From Tersicoccus phoenicis (lineage in GTDB: Bacteria; Actinomycetota; Actinomycetes; Actinomycetales; Micrococcaceae): a stretch of 64,000 nucleotides of DNA. Both the position numbers and the translations under genes were made by a program. The DNA is taken from positions 1 through 64,000 of the forward strand of contig NZ_MRDE01000072.1 in the NCBI RefSeq assembly GCF_001968835.1, in the 5' to 3' direction. This document shows positions 1 to 9,040 of this stretch, piece after piece. Below the pieces are notes generated by a model that saw nothing but the letters and a program-made list of their open reading frames with translations, was not told the origin of the DNA and ran no database searches. How positions within the stretch are numbered: position 1 is the first letter of the stretch; every line of letters begins with the position of its first letter.

Positions 1-150
1 TTATCCCAGAGTCAAGGGCAGGTTACTCACGTCTTACTCACCCGTTCGCCACTAATCCATGGTGCAAGCACCACATCATCGTTCGACTTGCATGTGTTAA
101 GCACGCCGCCAGCGTTCGTCCTGAGCCAGGATCAAACTCTCCGTCAAAAA
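1..150 (-). rRNA. rrs: 16S ribosomal RNA, 5' end (partial)
   Basis: Read on the minus strand, positions about 144 down to 85 give the conserved 16S start (AGAGTTTGATCCTGGCTCAG followed by the GACGAACGCTGGCGGCGTGC block). Only the first ~150 nt are in the window; the rest of the rRNA operon lies beyond the left edge. The mature 5' end is placed near 150, next to a run of T on the minus strand. It follows glgB on the same strand but has its own promoters. Confidence 0.97.
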
Positions 151-247
151 AACAGAAAAACATGAACCCAGCCTCAACACCCAGCCACCACGGGGGTGGC
201 AGCCAAGCGCTAAAACCAGTAAAAACTGGCATCAACAAACAAAACAA

Positions 248-272
248 CACACTATTGAGTTCTCAAACAACA
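248..272 (-). promoter_or_regulatory. rRNA leader antitermination/processing element
   Basis: On the minus strand this reads TGTTTGAGAACTCAATAGTG, a sequence found in actinobacterial rRNA leaders and spacers and usually linked to boxA-type antitermination or RNase III processing. It lies about 100 nt upstream of the 16S 5' end and downstream of both promoter candidates. The role is taken from the family, not shown by the sequence alone. Confidence 0.6.
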
Positions 273-348
273 GGCACTTCCGGTTTCAGCGGCGGTTCCC
301 GATCAAATCCTTGATCGTTGCCCGTCATTCCGTTTCGCTCCGGAGCAA

Positions 349-383
349 CTTGTCTAACTTACCACTCCGATCTTCTCTGTCAA
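349..383 (-). promoter_or_regulatory. rRNA operon promoter P2
   Basis: Minus strand: -35 TTGACA (383-378), a 16-nt spacer and -10 TAAGTT (361-356), giving a start near 349, about 200 nt upstream of mature 16S. The -35 is a perfect consensus, as expected for a stable-RNA promoter. Confidence 0.75.
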
Positions 384-510
384 AATCGGCCGTTTCGTCC
401 GTTTTCTTCAGGGAATCCGGTCCATCCTCGAGGGACGGAACCCGGTGCGATCCTCGGCTTCGGCGGTGCCTCAAGGGACTTGCCGCGTCCTACCGTTCCG
501 ATCGGCGCGA

Positions 511-545
511 AAATCAACTGTACCACCGGCCTTCGGGCGGTGCAA
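511..545 (-). promoter_or_regulatory. rRNA operon promoter P1
   Basis: Minus strand: -35 TTGCAC (545-540), a 17-nt spacer and -10 TACAGT (522-517). It lies 160 nt upstream of P2 and just after the candidate glgB terminator, so the rRNA operon probably starts from two tandem promoters. Confidence 0.6.
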
Positions 546-548
546 AAC

Positions 549-607
549 GGCCCTCCCCGCCCGGTCCGCGGGCCGCGGTTGGCCTGCGGTTCCGCGCGGG
601 AAGGGCC
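549..607 (-). terminator. candidate terminator after glgB
   Basis: The arms GGCCCTCCCCGC (549-560) and GCGGGAAGGGCC (596-607) pair over 12 positions with one mismatch around a GC-rich inner region. It lies 21 nt past the glgB stop and directly before rRNA promoter P1, so it would separate glgB mRNA from the rRNA operon. There is no T-tract. Confidence 0.4.
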
Positions 608-627
608 CGCCGTCGCCGTCCCGCGCG

Positions 628-3600
628 TCAGCCGGTGCGGTCGTCGGTCGCGGGTGTCAGGTACAGAACCCCGAGCGGCGGCACCTGCACGGTGGCCGAC
701 GCGGGCTTGCCCTGGTAGGACCCTTCGACGGCGGTGATCCGTCCGAAGTTGCCGACCCCGGAACCGCCGAACTCCTCGGCGTCCGTGTTCAGCTCTTCTT
801 CCCAGGCGCCGGCCCAGGGCAGGGCCAGCTTGACGTCGTGGTGGGGCGTCCCGGCGAAGTTCGCGACCACCACCACGGGGTTGCCCTGCGGGTCCCACCG
901 GGTGAACGTGAGCATGTTACGGCCGGCGTCGTTCGCGTCGATCCACTCGAATCCGGCCGGGTCGTTGTCCCAGCGGTAGAGCGCGGGCGTCTGCGTGTAG
1001 ATGGCGTTGAGGGCCTTGACGAGCAGCTGGACCCCGCGGTGCGGCGGCGCGTCGGTCAGCCACCAGTCGAGTCCGTGCGCCTCGTTCCACTCGGCCTCCT
1101 GGCCGAACTCGGTGCCCATGAAGATCAACTGCTTGCCGGGGTGCGCCCACTGGAACGCGAGGTAGGCACGCAGGTTGGCCAGCTGCTGCCACCGGTCGCC
1201 CGGCATCTTGCGCAGCATCGACCCCTTGCCGTGGACGACCTCGTCGTGGCTGATCGGCAGCAGGAAGTTCTCCGTGTACGCGTAGACCATCGAGAACGTG
1301 GCCTTGTGGTGGTGGTACGAGCGGTTGATCGGGTTCTCGGAGATGTACGACAGGGAGTCGTGCATCCAGCCCATGTTCCACTTCAGCCCGAACCCGAGTC
1401 CGTTGTGGTCGGTCGGCCGGGTCACCCCGGGGAAGGCCGTGGATTCCTCCGCGATGGTCACGATGCCCGGGACCCGCTTGTACGCGGTGGCGTTGGCCTC
1501 CTGCAGGAAGCCGATCGCTTCCAGGTTCTCCCGGCCGCCGAAGCGGTTGGGCCGCCACTGGCCCTCCTGCCGCGAGTAGTCCAGGTAGAGCATGGAGGCG
1601 ACGGCGTCGACCCGCAGCCCGTCGATGTGGAACTCCTCGAGCCAGTAGAGCGCGTTGGCGACGAGGAAGTTGCGCACCTCCCGCCGGCCGAAGTCGAAGA
1701 TCAGTGTGCCCCAGTCCGGGTGCTCCCCCAGGAACGGATCCGGGTGCTCGTAGAGCGGCTGTCCGTCGAAGCGGGCGAGGGCGAACTCGTCCTTCGGGAA
1801 ATGGGCCGGTACCCAGTCCATGATCACGCCGATGCCCGCGCGGTGCAGGGCGTCGACGAGGTGCTTGAACTCGTCGGGATGCCCGAACCGCGACGTCGGC
1901 GCGAAGTACCCGGTGACCTGGTAGCCCCAGGACCCGCCGAAGGGATGCTCGGCGACGGGCATCAGTTCGATGTGGGTGAATCCCAGCCACGAGACGTACT
2001 GGACGAGTTGCTCGGCCAGCTCTTCGTAGCCCAGTCCGAGACGCCACGAACCGAGGTGCACCTCGTACACGCTCATCGGCCCGTTGTGGGGATCCGTCCG
2101 GGCCCGCCGGGCGATCCACTCGTCGTCGTCGAAGGTATATGTCGAGTCGACGACGCGGGAGCCGGTCCGGGGCGGCACCTCGGTGCCGCGCGCCATCGGG
2201 TCGGCCTTCATCCGCCACTGGCCGTCCTGGCCCATGATCTCGAACTTGTAGGTCGCGCCCGCGCCGACGCCGGGGAGGAAGACCTCCCAGACCCCGGAGG
2301 AGCCGAGGGACCGCATCGCGTGTGCCTTGCCGTCCCAGGCGTTGAAGTCACCGGCCACCCGCACGGCGCGGGCGTTGGGCGCCCAGACGGCGAAACTGGT
2401 GCCGTGGATGGTGCCCATCGACGACGGGTACTCCCGCACGTGCGCGCCCAGGACGGTCCACAGCGTCTCGTGCCGTCCCTCGCCGATCAGGTGCAGGTCC
2501 AGTTCCCCGAGCGTGGGCATGAACCGGTAGGGCTCGTCGACGCGGTGTGCGACCCCGTCCCCGTAGGCGACCTCGAGCCGGTAGTCGGGCACGTGCCGGT
2601 CCTCGGGGGCCTCCAGCACCGCGGTCCAGATGCCCCCGTACTCGTGGCTCATGGCGGTGTTCCCGGCGGCGGTGACGACGTCGACGGACGCCGCCATGTG
2701 CCGCAGGGTCCGTATCGTCACCGTGCCGTCGGGCGCCAGGTGGGCGCCGAGGATTCCGTGCGGGTTGTGGTACCAGCCACCGGCCACGGCGTCGAGCACG
2801 TCCGTGGAGACGGGGATCGGCCGGGCCGGCGCAGGCCGGGTCTCCGGCGCCGTGGTGGACACCGCGCCGGTGCTGACGTTCAGGTTGGCGGCCTGCGCGC
2901 GTGCCTCCGGGGAGATGTCCGGCAGGTCGGCCGACGCGTCATCCGGTGTCGCCGACGCAGCGGCCGGCCGCGCTGACGTGGCAGCCGGCTCCGCTGATGT
3001 ACCGGCCGGCCGCGCTGACGTGGCCGGCCGCGCTGATGTACCGGCCGACGCGCGAGCGGCCTTCGCCGACGCAGGCTTCGCCGGCTCGGGAGCAGGCTTC
3101 GCCGGCTCGGGAGCGGGTGGCGCCGGTTCGGGGGCGGGTGCTGCTTCGAGTGTCGGCTCGGTCCGGGATGTGCCGGTCCGTGACCGGGGCTTCCTGATCA
3201 TCGATGAACCTTCCTTCTTCGATGGTGCGGGAGGGGATGCGTGGTCGCCCACGTGCAGCGCGCGATGCACCGCGTCGACGGGAACCGCGATCCAGTCCGG
3301 CCGGTTGCGCTGTTCGTAGACCACCTCGTACAGGGCCTTGTCCAGCCACAGGCCGACGAACAGCGGGGATTCGGTGTCGATCGGCGTGCCGCTGATGCGG
3401 CGGTAGCCGTCGAGGAACGCGTCGGAGGCGGTGCTGGTCCACGCGCGGGTGCGGTCCGGGTCCGCGCCGTTCAGGACGGCGAACCCGCCCGCGTAGTCAA
3501 AGGACCGGAGCATGCCGACGACGTCCCGCAGCGGGGTGTCGGGCAGGGATCGCTCGGCCACGGGCCGCAGCGGCTCGCCTTCGAAGTCGAGCAGGATCCA

Positions 3601-4875
3601 CCCGCGCTGTGGTGAGTCGAGCACCTGGCCGAGGTGGTAGTCGCCGTGGATGCGTTGCAGCACGGGAGCGTCCCCGCCGCGGCCGAGTGCCTCGATCGCG
3701 GCGCGGACGGCGGTCTCGTGCGGGCCCACGGCGTCCGCGGCCTCGGCCCACGCCCACGCGATCCGGCTCGCCAGGGCGCGGAGCAACTCCTCGTGCTGCC
3801 CGGCGTCGGCGACGCGGGTGCCGAAGGCCTCCCGCAGACCGGCGTGCACCCGGGCGGTGGCCTCGCCGAGGGACGCGGCGGGACCGGTGAAGTCGGTGCC
3901 GGCGCGGGCCGCCGCCGTCGCGGTGCGCCACGCATCCTCACTGCCGGCCATGAACTCGCTGAGCACGGCGAGCTGACCGTGATCGAGATCCGGGCGCCCC
4001 TGGCCGGATGGGGCGTCGGCCGCACTATCGGCTCGCGCTCCGGCGGCGCTGTCGCGGGCTCCGGCGTCGGCTGCTTCGCCGGCGCCGTCGTGGCCGGAGG
4101 CACCGGTCCGGCGGTGCTGCCACGCGCCGTCGATCCACCCGTAGGTGGTGGCGACGGCGTCGACCCGGGCCTCGGTCAGCCCGATGCCGACCTCGACGTC
4201 CGGGTTGGTGCCGGCGCCGAGGACACGGAACAGTTTGATGATGGCGGGCGCGTCGGGGTCGTCGATGATGATCGACGTGTTCGACTGCTCGCCGGTGAGC
4301 ACCTTGGCGGTCGGCAGGTCGCCGGACGCCCGGGTCGAGGCCCACCGGCCGGTGGCATGCCCGGTGGGGGCGAACGCGTCCACGCCCCGGTCCGCTGCGG
4401 CGTCGGGCGCCTCACTCCCCCGGCCGGAGTCCGACCTGGTGTTCGGTGCGGTCGCCGTGGCGCTGGTGATCAGGTCCAGGTAGAGCCCGACCAGGACGGG
4501 GTCCCGGACGCCGTCGTACACGTCCACCCGCGCGTCCGGCCCGTCGCCCGCCCCGGTCTCGGCGCCCGCTCCGGTCTCGGTGCTGTCCCACCCCGAAGGC
4601 TGCGGTGCGGTGCGGGCCGGAACCGAACCGATCGGGTCGACACCGTGCAGCACGTGATCGCGTCGACGGTAGGTCAGCGGGACCTGCACGACGTCGATCC
4701 GGTCGCCCGAGTCGATGGCGACCAGGTGGACGCGCACACCGATCCGGCCGGCCGGGTCCGTCAGGTCGAAACCGCCCACCGCGCTCAGGCTGACCCCTTT
4801 GCCGCGGGCCGGGTACCACCGTTGGCCGGGGAGCCAGCGGTGCAGGAGGTCGGTCAGCTCCGCGGTCAGGGTCAC
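628..4875 (-). CDS. maltokinase-GlgB fusion (one reading frame)
   Basis: One uninterrupted frame of 1415 codons starts at GTG (4875), which overlaps the treS stop as GTGA. Residues 1 to about 558 are a maltokinase: an N-terminal cap ([12 protein letters not shown]), a Lys in AIIKLF near 212, and the phosphotransferase motifs HGDYHLGQ near 409 and DFEGEP near 429. From Met559 follow a ~110-residue Pro/Ala/Ser linker and a full branching enzyme: CBM48-type N domains, then a GH13 barrel with [17 protein letters not shown] (nucleophile Asp), [12 protein letters not shown] and [13 protein letters not shown]. Maltokinase makes maltose-1-phosphate from TreS maltose for GlgE; GlgB then adds alpha-1,6 branches. 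No stop separates the halves, yet a strong Shine-Dalgarno precedes Met559, so a separate 857-residue GlgB may also be made. The fused state is seen; whether the fusion protein accumulates is inference. Confidence 0.92.
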   Translation of the reverse strand: MTLTAELTDLLHRWLPGQRWYPARGKGVSLSAVGGFDLTDPAGRIGVRVHLVAIDSGDRIDVVQVPLTYRRRDHVLHGVDPIGSVPARTAPQPSGWDSTETGAGAETGAGDGPDARVDVYDGVRDPVLVGLYLDLITSATATAPNTRSDSGRGSEAPDAAADRGVDAFAPTGHATGRWASTRASGDLPTAKVLTGEQSNTSIIIDDPDAPAIIKLFRVLGAGTNPDVEVGIGLTEARVDAVATTYGWIDGAWQHRRTGASGHDGAGEAADAGARDSAAGARADSAADAPSGQGRPDLDHGQLAVLSEFMAGSEDAWRTATAAARAGTDFTGPAASLGEATARVHAGLREAFGTRVADAGQHEELLRALASRIAWAWAEAADAVGPHETAVRAAIEALGRGGDAPVLQRIHGDYHLGQVLDSPQRGWILLDFEGEPLRPVAERSLPDTPLRDVVGMLRSFDYAGGFAVLNGADPDRTRAWTSTASDAFLDGYRRISGTPIDTESPLFVGLWLDKALYEVVYEQRNRPDWIAVPVDAVHRALHVGDHASPPAPSKKEGSSMIRKPRSRTGTSRTEPTLEAAPAPEPAPPAPEPAKPAPEPAKPASAKAARASAGTSARPATSARPAGTSAEPAATSARPAAASATPDDASADLPDISPEARAQAANLNVSTGAVSTTAPETRPAPARPIPVSTDVLDAVAGGWYHNPHGILGAHLAPDGTVTIRTLRHMAASVDVVTAAGNTAMSHEYGGIWTAVLEAPEDRHVPDYRLEVAYGDGVAHRVDEPYRFMPTLGELDLHLIGEGRHETLWTVLGAHVREYPSSMGTIHGTSFAVWAPNARAVRVAGDFNAWDGKAHAMRSLGSSGVWEVFLPGVGAGATYKFEIMGQDGQWRMKADPMARGTEVPPRTGSRVVDSTYTFDDDEWIARRARTDPHNGPMSVYEVHLGSWRLGLGYEELAEQLVQYVSWLGFTHIELMPVAEHPFGGSWGYQVTGYFAPTSRFGHPDEFKHLVDALHRAGIGVIMDWVPAHFPKDEFALARFDGQPLYEHPDPFLGEHPDWGTLIFDFGRREVRNFLVANALYWLEEFHIDGLRVDAVASMLYLDYSRQEGQWRPNRFGGRENLEAIGFLQEANATAYKRVPGIVTIAEESTAFPGVTRPTDHNGLGFGLKWNMGWMHDSLSYISENPINRSYHHHKATFSMVYAYTENFLLPISHDEVVHGKGSMLRKMPGDRWQQLANLRAYLAFQWAHPGKQLIFMGTEFGQEAEWNEAHGLDWWLTDAPPHRGVQLLVKALNAIYTQTPALYRWDNDPAGFEWIDANDAGRNMLTFTRWDPQGNPVVVVANFAGTPHHDVKLALPWAGAWEEELNTDAEEFGGSGVGNFGRITAVEGSYQGKPASATVQVPPLGVLYLTPATDDRTG
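3199..3216 (-). promoter_or_regulatory. internal Shine-Dalgarno and ATG for GlgB
   Basis: Minus strand AAGGAAGG (3216-3209), a 7-nt spacer, then ATG (3201-3199) in frame with the upstream maltokinase. This is a better ribosome site than that of most genes here and marks where glgB would begin if it were separate. Confidence 0.65.
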
Positions 4876-6644
4876 GACGGCAGCTCGGACCGGGGTGGGA
4901 TCACGGGCAGCGCCTGGGTCGCCGGCGACGCGGGATTGGAGTACGGCGAGCGCATCCGCAGCCAGAAGAAGTCGTGACTGCCCAGCGTGACCGTGATCCG
5001 CCCGTCGTCCCCGATCGGCGGGAAGGGGGTGCCGCCGAACACGTCGCGCAGCCCCCGGCCCGCGAACCGCGGCACGTTCAGAACCGCGGACGACGGGTTC
5101 TGGGCGAGGTTGAACACGCACAGCAGCACCTCGCCGTGCTCCTCCGCCTCCGCGTCCGGGATCTCCCGCAGGAACGCCAGGATGTGCTCGTTGTCCGCCG
5201 GCACGTTCTCGTACCCGCCGAGGCCGAACGCCGGGTGCGCCTTGCGGATGGCGAGCATCTGCCGCACCCAGTGCAGCAGCGAGGAGGAGTGCGCCAGTTG
5301 CGCCTCCACGTTGACGTGGTTGTAGTGGTAGACGAGCGACTGGATCACCGGCAGGTACAGCTTGCCCGGGTCCGCGACGGAGAAGCCCGCGTTGCGGTCG
5401 GGGTTCCACTGCATGGGCGTGCGGGACGCATCCCGGTCCTCGAGCCAGATGTTGTCGCCCATGCCGATCTCGTCCCCGTAGTAGAGGAACGGGCTGCCCG
5501 GCAGGGCGAGCAGCAGGGCGTGGATCAGTTCCGTCTCGGCCCGCGAGTTGTCCAGCAGGGGGGACAGGCGCCGTCGGATGCCGATGTTGGCGCGCATCCG
5601 CGCGTCCGGGGCGTACCAGCCGAGCATGGCCTGGCGTTCCTCCGTGGTGACCATCTCGAGGGTCAGCTCGTCGTGGTTCCGCAGGAACGTCCCCCACTGC
5701 GCCCCGGCCGGGATGTTCGGGGTGGCGTTCATCGTCTCCACGATCGGCGCCGCCTTCTGGTCCCGCAGGGCGTAGAACAGTCGCGGCATGATCGGGAAGT
5801 GGAAGCACATGTGGCACTCGGGGTTCTCCTCGTCCCCGAAGTACTCCACCACCTCCTGCGGCATCTGGTTCGCCTCCGCGATGATCACCCGCCCGGGGTA
5901 GAGCTCGTCCACCATGGACCGCAGGTCCTGCAGGAAGCGGTGGGTGCCGGGCAGGTTCTCGCAGTTGGTGCCGTCGTCCTCGAACAGGTACGGGATGGCG
6001 TCCGCACGGAACCCGTCCACGCCCTGGTCCAGCCAGAACTTGACGACGTCGAACACCGCCTCCACGACGGCCGGGTTCTCGAAGTTCAGGTCCGGTTGGT
6101 GGGAGAAGAACCGGTGCCAGAAGAACTGCCGCCGGACCGGGTCGAACGTCCAGTTCGACTCCTCGGTGTCCACGAAGATGATCCGCGCGTCCTGGTACTT
6201 CTCGTCGGTGTCGCTCCACACGTAGAAGTCCCCGTACGGACCCTCCGGATCCTCGCGGGAGGCCTTGAACCAGCCGTGCTGGTCCGAGGTGTGGTTCAGC
6301 GGCAGGTCGATGATCACGCGCAGACCGCGGGCGTGAGCCTCGGCGACCAGGCGTTTGAAGTCGCTGATCGTGCCGAACTCGTCCAGGACGGAGTAGTAGT
6401 CGGCGATGTCGTACCCGCCGTCACGCAGGGGGGAGTCGAAGAACGGCGGTAGCCACAGGCAGTCGATGCCGAGCCACTGCAGGTAGTCCAGCTTCTCGAT
6501 CAGTCCGGAGAAGTCCCCGGAGCCGTCCCCGTTGGCGTCCGCGAAACCACGTACGAGCACCTCGTAGAAGACCGCCTTGCGGTACCACTCGGGGTCGTGC
6601 GCGAGACCGGGGGCATTGAGCTGGAATGCCGACGGCACGCTCAT
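4872..6644 (-). CDS. treS: trehalose synthase (maltose alpha-D-glucosyltransferase)
   Basis: This 590-residue GH13 enzyme interconverts trehalose and maltose in the cytoplasm and feeds maltose to the maltokinase encoded next. The barrel motifs are visible in order: [43 protein letters not shown] (nucleophile), [11 protein letters not shown] (acid/base) and [12 protein letters not shown]. Length and order fit TreS rather than an alpha-amylase. Its ATG overlaps the glgE stop as ATGA, and its stop overlaps the GTG of the maltokinase-GlgB gene, so the three genes are likely translationally coupled. Confidence 0.95.
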   Translation of the reverse strand: MSVPSAFQLNAPGLAHDPEWYRKAVFYEVLVRGFADANGDGSGDFSGLIEKLDYLQWLGIDCLWLPPFFDSPLRDGGYDIADYYSVLDEFGTISDFKRLVAEAHARGLRVIIDLPLNHTSDQHGWFKASREDPEGPYGDFYVWSDTDEKYQDARIIFVDTEESNWTFDPVRRQFFWHRFFSHQPDLNFENPAVVEAVFDVVKFWLDQGVDGFRADAIPYLFEDDGTNCENLPGTHRFLQDLRSMVDELYPGRVIIAEANQMPQEVVEYFGDEENPECHMCFHFPIMPRLFYALRDQKAAPIVETMNATPNIPAGAQWGTFLRNHDELTLEMVTTEERQAMLGWYAPDARMRANIGIRRRLSPLLDNSRAETELIHALLLALPGSPFLYYGDEIGMGDNIWLEDRDASRTPMQWNPDRNAGFSVADPGKLYLPVIQSLVYHYNHVNVEAQLAHSSSLLHWVRQMLAIRKAHPAFGLGGYENVPADNEHILAFLREIPDAEAEEHGEVLLCVFNLAQNPSSAVLNVPRFAGRGLRDVFGGTPFPPIGDDGRITVTLGSHDFFWLRMRSPYSNPASPATQALPVIPPRSELPS

Positions 6645-8860
6645 GCGCCCCTCCTGACGTGGAAGATGTGTGCCGGCTCGACCCAGGGATCGAGCCTGAC
6701 GTAGTTCTCCCGTCCCCAGGTCCAGCTCTCCCCCGAGAGCAGGTCGTCGACCCAGAAGCGGCCGGCGCCGTCCAGGTCGCCCGGGTCCAGGTCCAGGGTG
6801 GACAGGTCCAGGGTCACCAGTCCTTCCCGGGTCGCGTGCGGGTCGAGGTTGACGACGACGATGACGGTGTCCTTCGTCCCGTCCGGGTTCGCCTTGTGCT
6901 TCGTGTAGGCCACCGTGTGGTCGTCCGTGGTCGCCTGCACGGTGAGGTTCTGCAGGTCACCGAGCGCCGGGTGGGCGCGGCGAATGGCGTTCAGGCGGGT
7001 GAGGTAGGGGGCCAGGGACCGGCCCTCCGCCTCGGCCGCCGCGTAGTCCCGCGGCCGGTACTCGAACTTCTCATTGTCGATGTACTCCTCCGCGCCGGGC
7101 CGGGCGACGTGCTCGAACAGCTCGTAGCCGGAGTAGACGCCCCACAGCGGGCTGCCGGTGGCCGCGAGCACGGCCCGGACCTTGAACCCGGCGGGCCCGG
7201 AGTACTGCAGGTACTCGGTGAGGATGTCCGGGGTGTTGACGAAGAAGTTGGGCCGGTAGAACGCCGGGGTCTGCCGGGAGACCTCGGTGAAGTACTCTTC
7301 GATCTCCTCCTTCGTGTTCCGCCACGTGAAGTACGAGTAGGACTGCTGGAAGCCGGCCTTGCCGAGGGCGTGCATCATCGGTGGCCGGGTGAACGCCTCG
7401 GCGAGGAAGACGACGTCGGGGTCGGTGGCGTTGACCTGTCCGATCAGCCACTCCCAGAACCACAGCGGCTTGGTGTGGGGGTTGTCCACCCGGAACATCC
7501 GCACGCCGTGGTCCATCCACAGCCGCACGACCCGCAGCACCTCGTTCGACAGGCCCTCGGGGTCGTTGTCGAAGTTCAGCGGATAGATGTCCTGGTACTT
7601 CTTCGGCGGGTTCTCCGCGTAGGCGATGGACCCGTCGATGCGGGTGGTGAACCACTCCGGGTGCTCGGTGACCCACGGGTGGTCCGGGGTGCACTGCAGG
7701 GCCAGGTCCAGCGCCACCTCCATGCCGAGTTCGCGGGTGCGGGCCACGAACGCGTCGAAGTCCTCGAAACCGCCCAGGTCCGGGTGGATGGCGTCGTGAC
7801 CGCCCTCGGCCGCGCCGATGGCCCAGGGCGAACCGGGGTCGCCGGGCCCGGCGACCAGCGTGTTGTTCGGGCCCTTGCGGTTGGTCCGCCCGATCGGGTG
7901 GATCGGGGGCAGGTAGACGACGTCGAACTCCATCGCCGCCACGGCCTCGAGCCGGGCCAGCGCGGTCCGGAACGTGCCCGACGTCCATTCCCCGCTGGCC
8001 GGGTCCCAGGACGCGCCCTCGGAGCGCGGGAAGAACTCGTACCAGGAGGCGCGGCCGGCGCGTTCCCGCTCGACCGTGATCCGGTGGTGGCCGGTGGCGC
8101 TGACCAGTTCCCGGACGGGCTTCCGGTCGATCACCGCGTGCACCTGCGGGCTGATCCCGGCGGTGAGGCGTTCCCCGGCCGGCAAGGTGGTGTCACCGAC
8201 CCGGGCGGCGGCGGCGCGCAGGGTCTGCGCGTCCTCGGGGTCGCGGTCCGGTTCCTGGGACGCCCGCTCGAGCAGGGCGGTCCCCTCGTCGAGCATCAGG
8301 TCGACGTCGACCCCGGCGCCCACCTTCACCGTCGCGTCGTGCTCCCAGGTGCCGTAGGGGTCGGCCCAGCTCTCGACCGTGAAGGTCCAGGCGCCGACGG
8401 CGAGGGGACGCAGCGTGGTGGTGTACCGGTCGGTGCCGGCCACCCGCTCGACCATCCGGGAGCGCTGCACCTCGGCGCCGTCCGGGTCGTACAGGACGGC
8501 GGTGGCTCCGAGCCGGTCGTGCCCCTCGCGGAAGACGGTGGCACCGACCTGCAGGTCCTCACCCGGGATGGCCTTCGCGGCGAACATCCCGCCGTCGACG
8601 ACGGGGGCGACGTCGGTGACCGGGATCCGGGCGAACCGCAGCCCCTCGGTGATCCCTCCGGGCGCCGGGTCCGATTCGCGGGTGGGTCCGCCGTGCGCTC
8701 CGGTCGGGACCGTTCCCGTGCTTCGACCCGCTGCCTTACCCTGTCCCGTCCTGTCCTGTCCTGGCTTGTCCTGTCCTGGCTTGCCCTGCCCTGGCTTGCC
8801 CTGCCCTGCGGGGCGACTCGCGGCCGCGGCGTCAGTAGTCACACGGTAGACGTTAGCCAT
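6641..8860 (-). CDS. glgE: alpha-1,4-glucan:maltose-1-phosphate maltosyltransferase
   Basis: GlgE transfers maltose from maltose-1-phosphate onto linear alpha-1,4-glucans. The 739-residue frame starts at ATG 8860 (MANVYRV); a GTG six codons later is also possible, and no clear Shine-Dalgarno precedes either. After a low-complexity N terminus (GQ-K/D-P repeats) come the GlgE N domain and GH13 barrel: [18 protein letters not shown] with the nucleophile Asp, then [14 protein letters not shown]. It is first in an operon with treS and maltokinase-glgB and diverges from glgP. Confidence 0.95.
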   Translation of the reverse strand: MANVYRVTTDAAAASRPAGQGKPGQGKPGQDKPGQDRTGQGKAAGRSTGTVPTGAHGGPTRESDPAPGGITEGLRFARIPVTDVAPVVDGGMFAAKAIPGEDLQVGATVFREGHDRLGATAVLYDPDGAEVQRSRMVERVAGTDRYTTTLRPLAVGAWTFTVESWADPYGTWEHDATVKVGAGVDVDLMLDEGTALLERASQEPDRDPEDAQTLRAAAARVGDTTLPAGERLTAGISPQVHAVIDRKPVRELVSATGHHRITVERERAGRASWYEFFPRSEGASWDPASGEWTSGTFRTALARLEAVAAMEFDVVYLPPIHPIGRTNRKGPNNTLVAGPGDPGSPWAIGAAEGGHDAIHPDLGGFEDFDAFVARTRELGMEVALDLALQCTPDHPWVTEHPEWFTTRIDGSIAYAENPPKKYQDIYPLNFDNDPEGLSNEVLRVVRLWMDHGVRMFRVDNPHTKPLWFWEWLIGQVNATDPDVVFLAEAFTRPPMMHALGKAGFQQSYSYFTWRNTKEEIEEYFTEVSRQTPAFYRPNFFVNTPDILTEYLQYSGPAGFKVRAVLAATGSPLWGVYSGYELFEHVARPGAEEYIDNEKFEYRPRDYAAAEAEGRSLAPYLTRLNAIRRAHPALGDLQNLTVQATTDDHTVAYTKHKANPDGTKDTVIVVVNLDPHATREGLVTLDLSTLDLDPGDLDGAGRFWVDDLLSGESWTWGRENYVRLDPWVEPAHIFHVRRGA
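8756..8808. repeat. 15-bp tandem repeat in the glgE 5' end
   Basis: Units CTGTCCTGGCTTGTC, CTGTCCTGGCTTGCC and CTGCCCTGGCTTGCC plus a partial copy run head to tail on the plus strand. On the coding strand they encode a five-residue G-Q-(G/D)-K-P repeat. Whole-codon units imply length variation without frameshift. Confidence 0.8.
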
Positions 8861-9026
8861 TGATTCCAGAGAATGCGAAGGCCGCTGCGGTTCCGTCACC
8901 GTTCCGCGTCGTCCGGCGCCGTTCGGGCACCGGGCCGGTCGTGGACCCCTCACCCACTCCGCGGTCCGCGGCGGGACACGGGCGTAAGCGTTTACTCCGG
9001 GTGCGAGCCAGGTCACGTCGATCCGC

Positions 9027-9040
9027 TACTGTTTGGCGCG
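9027..9040 (+). promoter_or_regulatory. glgP promoter, probably leaderless
   Basis: A TACTGT -10 hexamer (9027-9032) ends seven bases before the GTG start at 9040, so transcription would begin at or next to the start codon. No Shine-Dalgarno is seen. The -35 region is not recognisable. Confidence 0.45.

Noticed and set aside
445-2976. An 843-codon open frame on the plus strand opposite glgB
   Set aside because: It lies antisense to a clear GH13 enzyme, has Val/Gly/Arg-rich shadow composition and no recognisable domain; such frames are common opposite GC-rich genes.
4024-4032. A GCCGATAG match on the minus strand inside maltokinase
   Set aside because: No TTAC/TAAC stands 15 nt upstream and it is within a coding region.
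4876-6219. Open extension upstream of the maltokinase start inside treS
   Set aside because: The frame continues by chance through treS on the same strand; the family start is [12 protein letters not shown] shortly after GTG 4875, which has the GTGA overlap.
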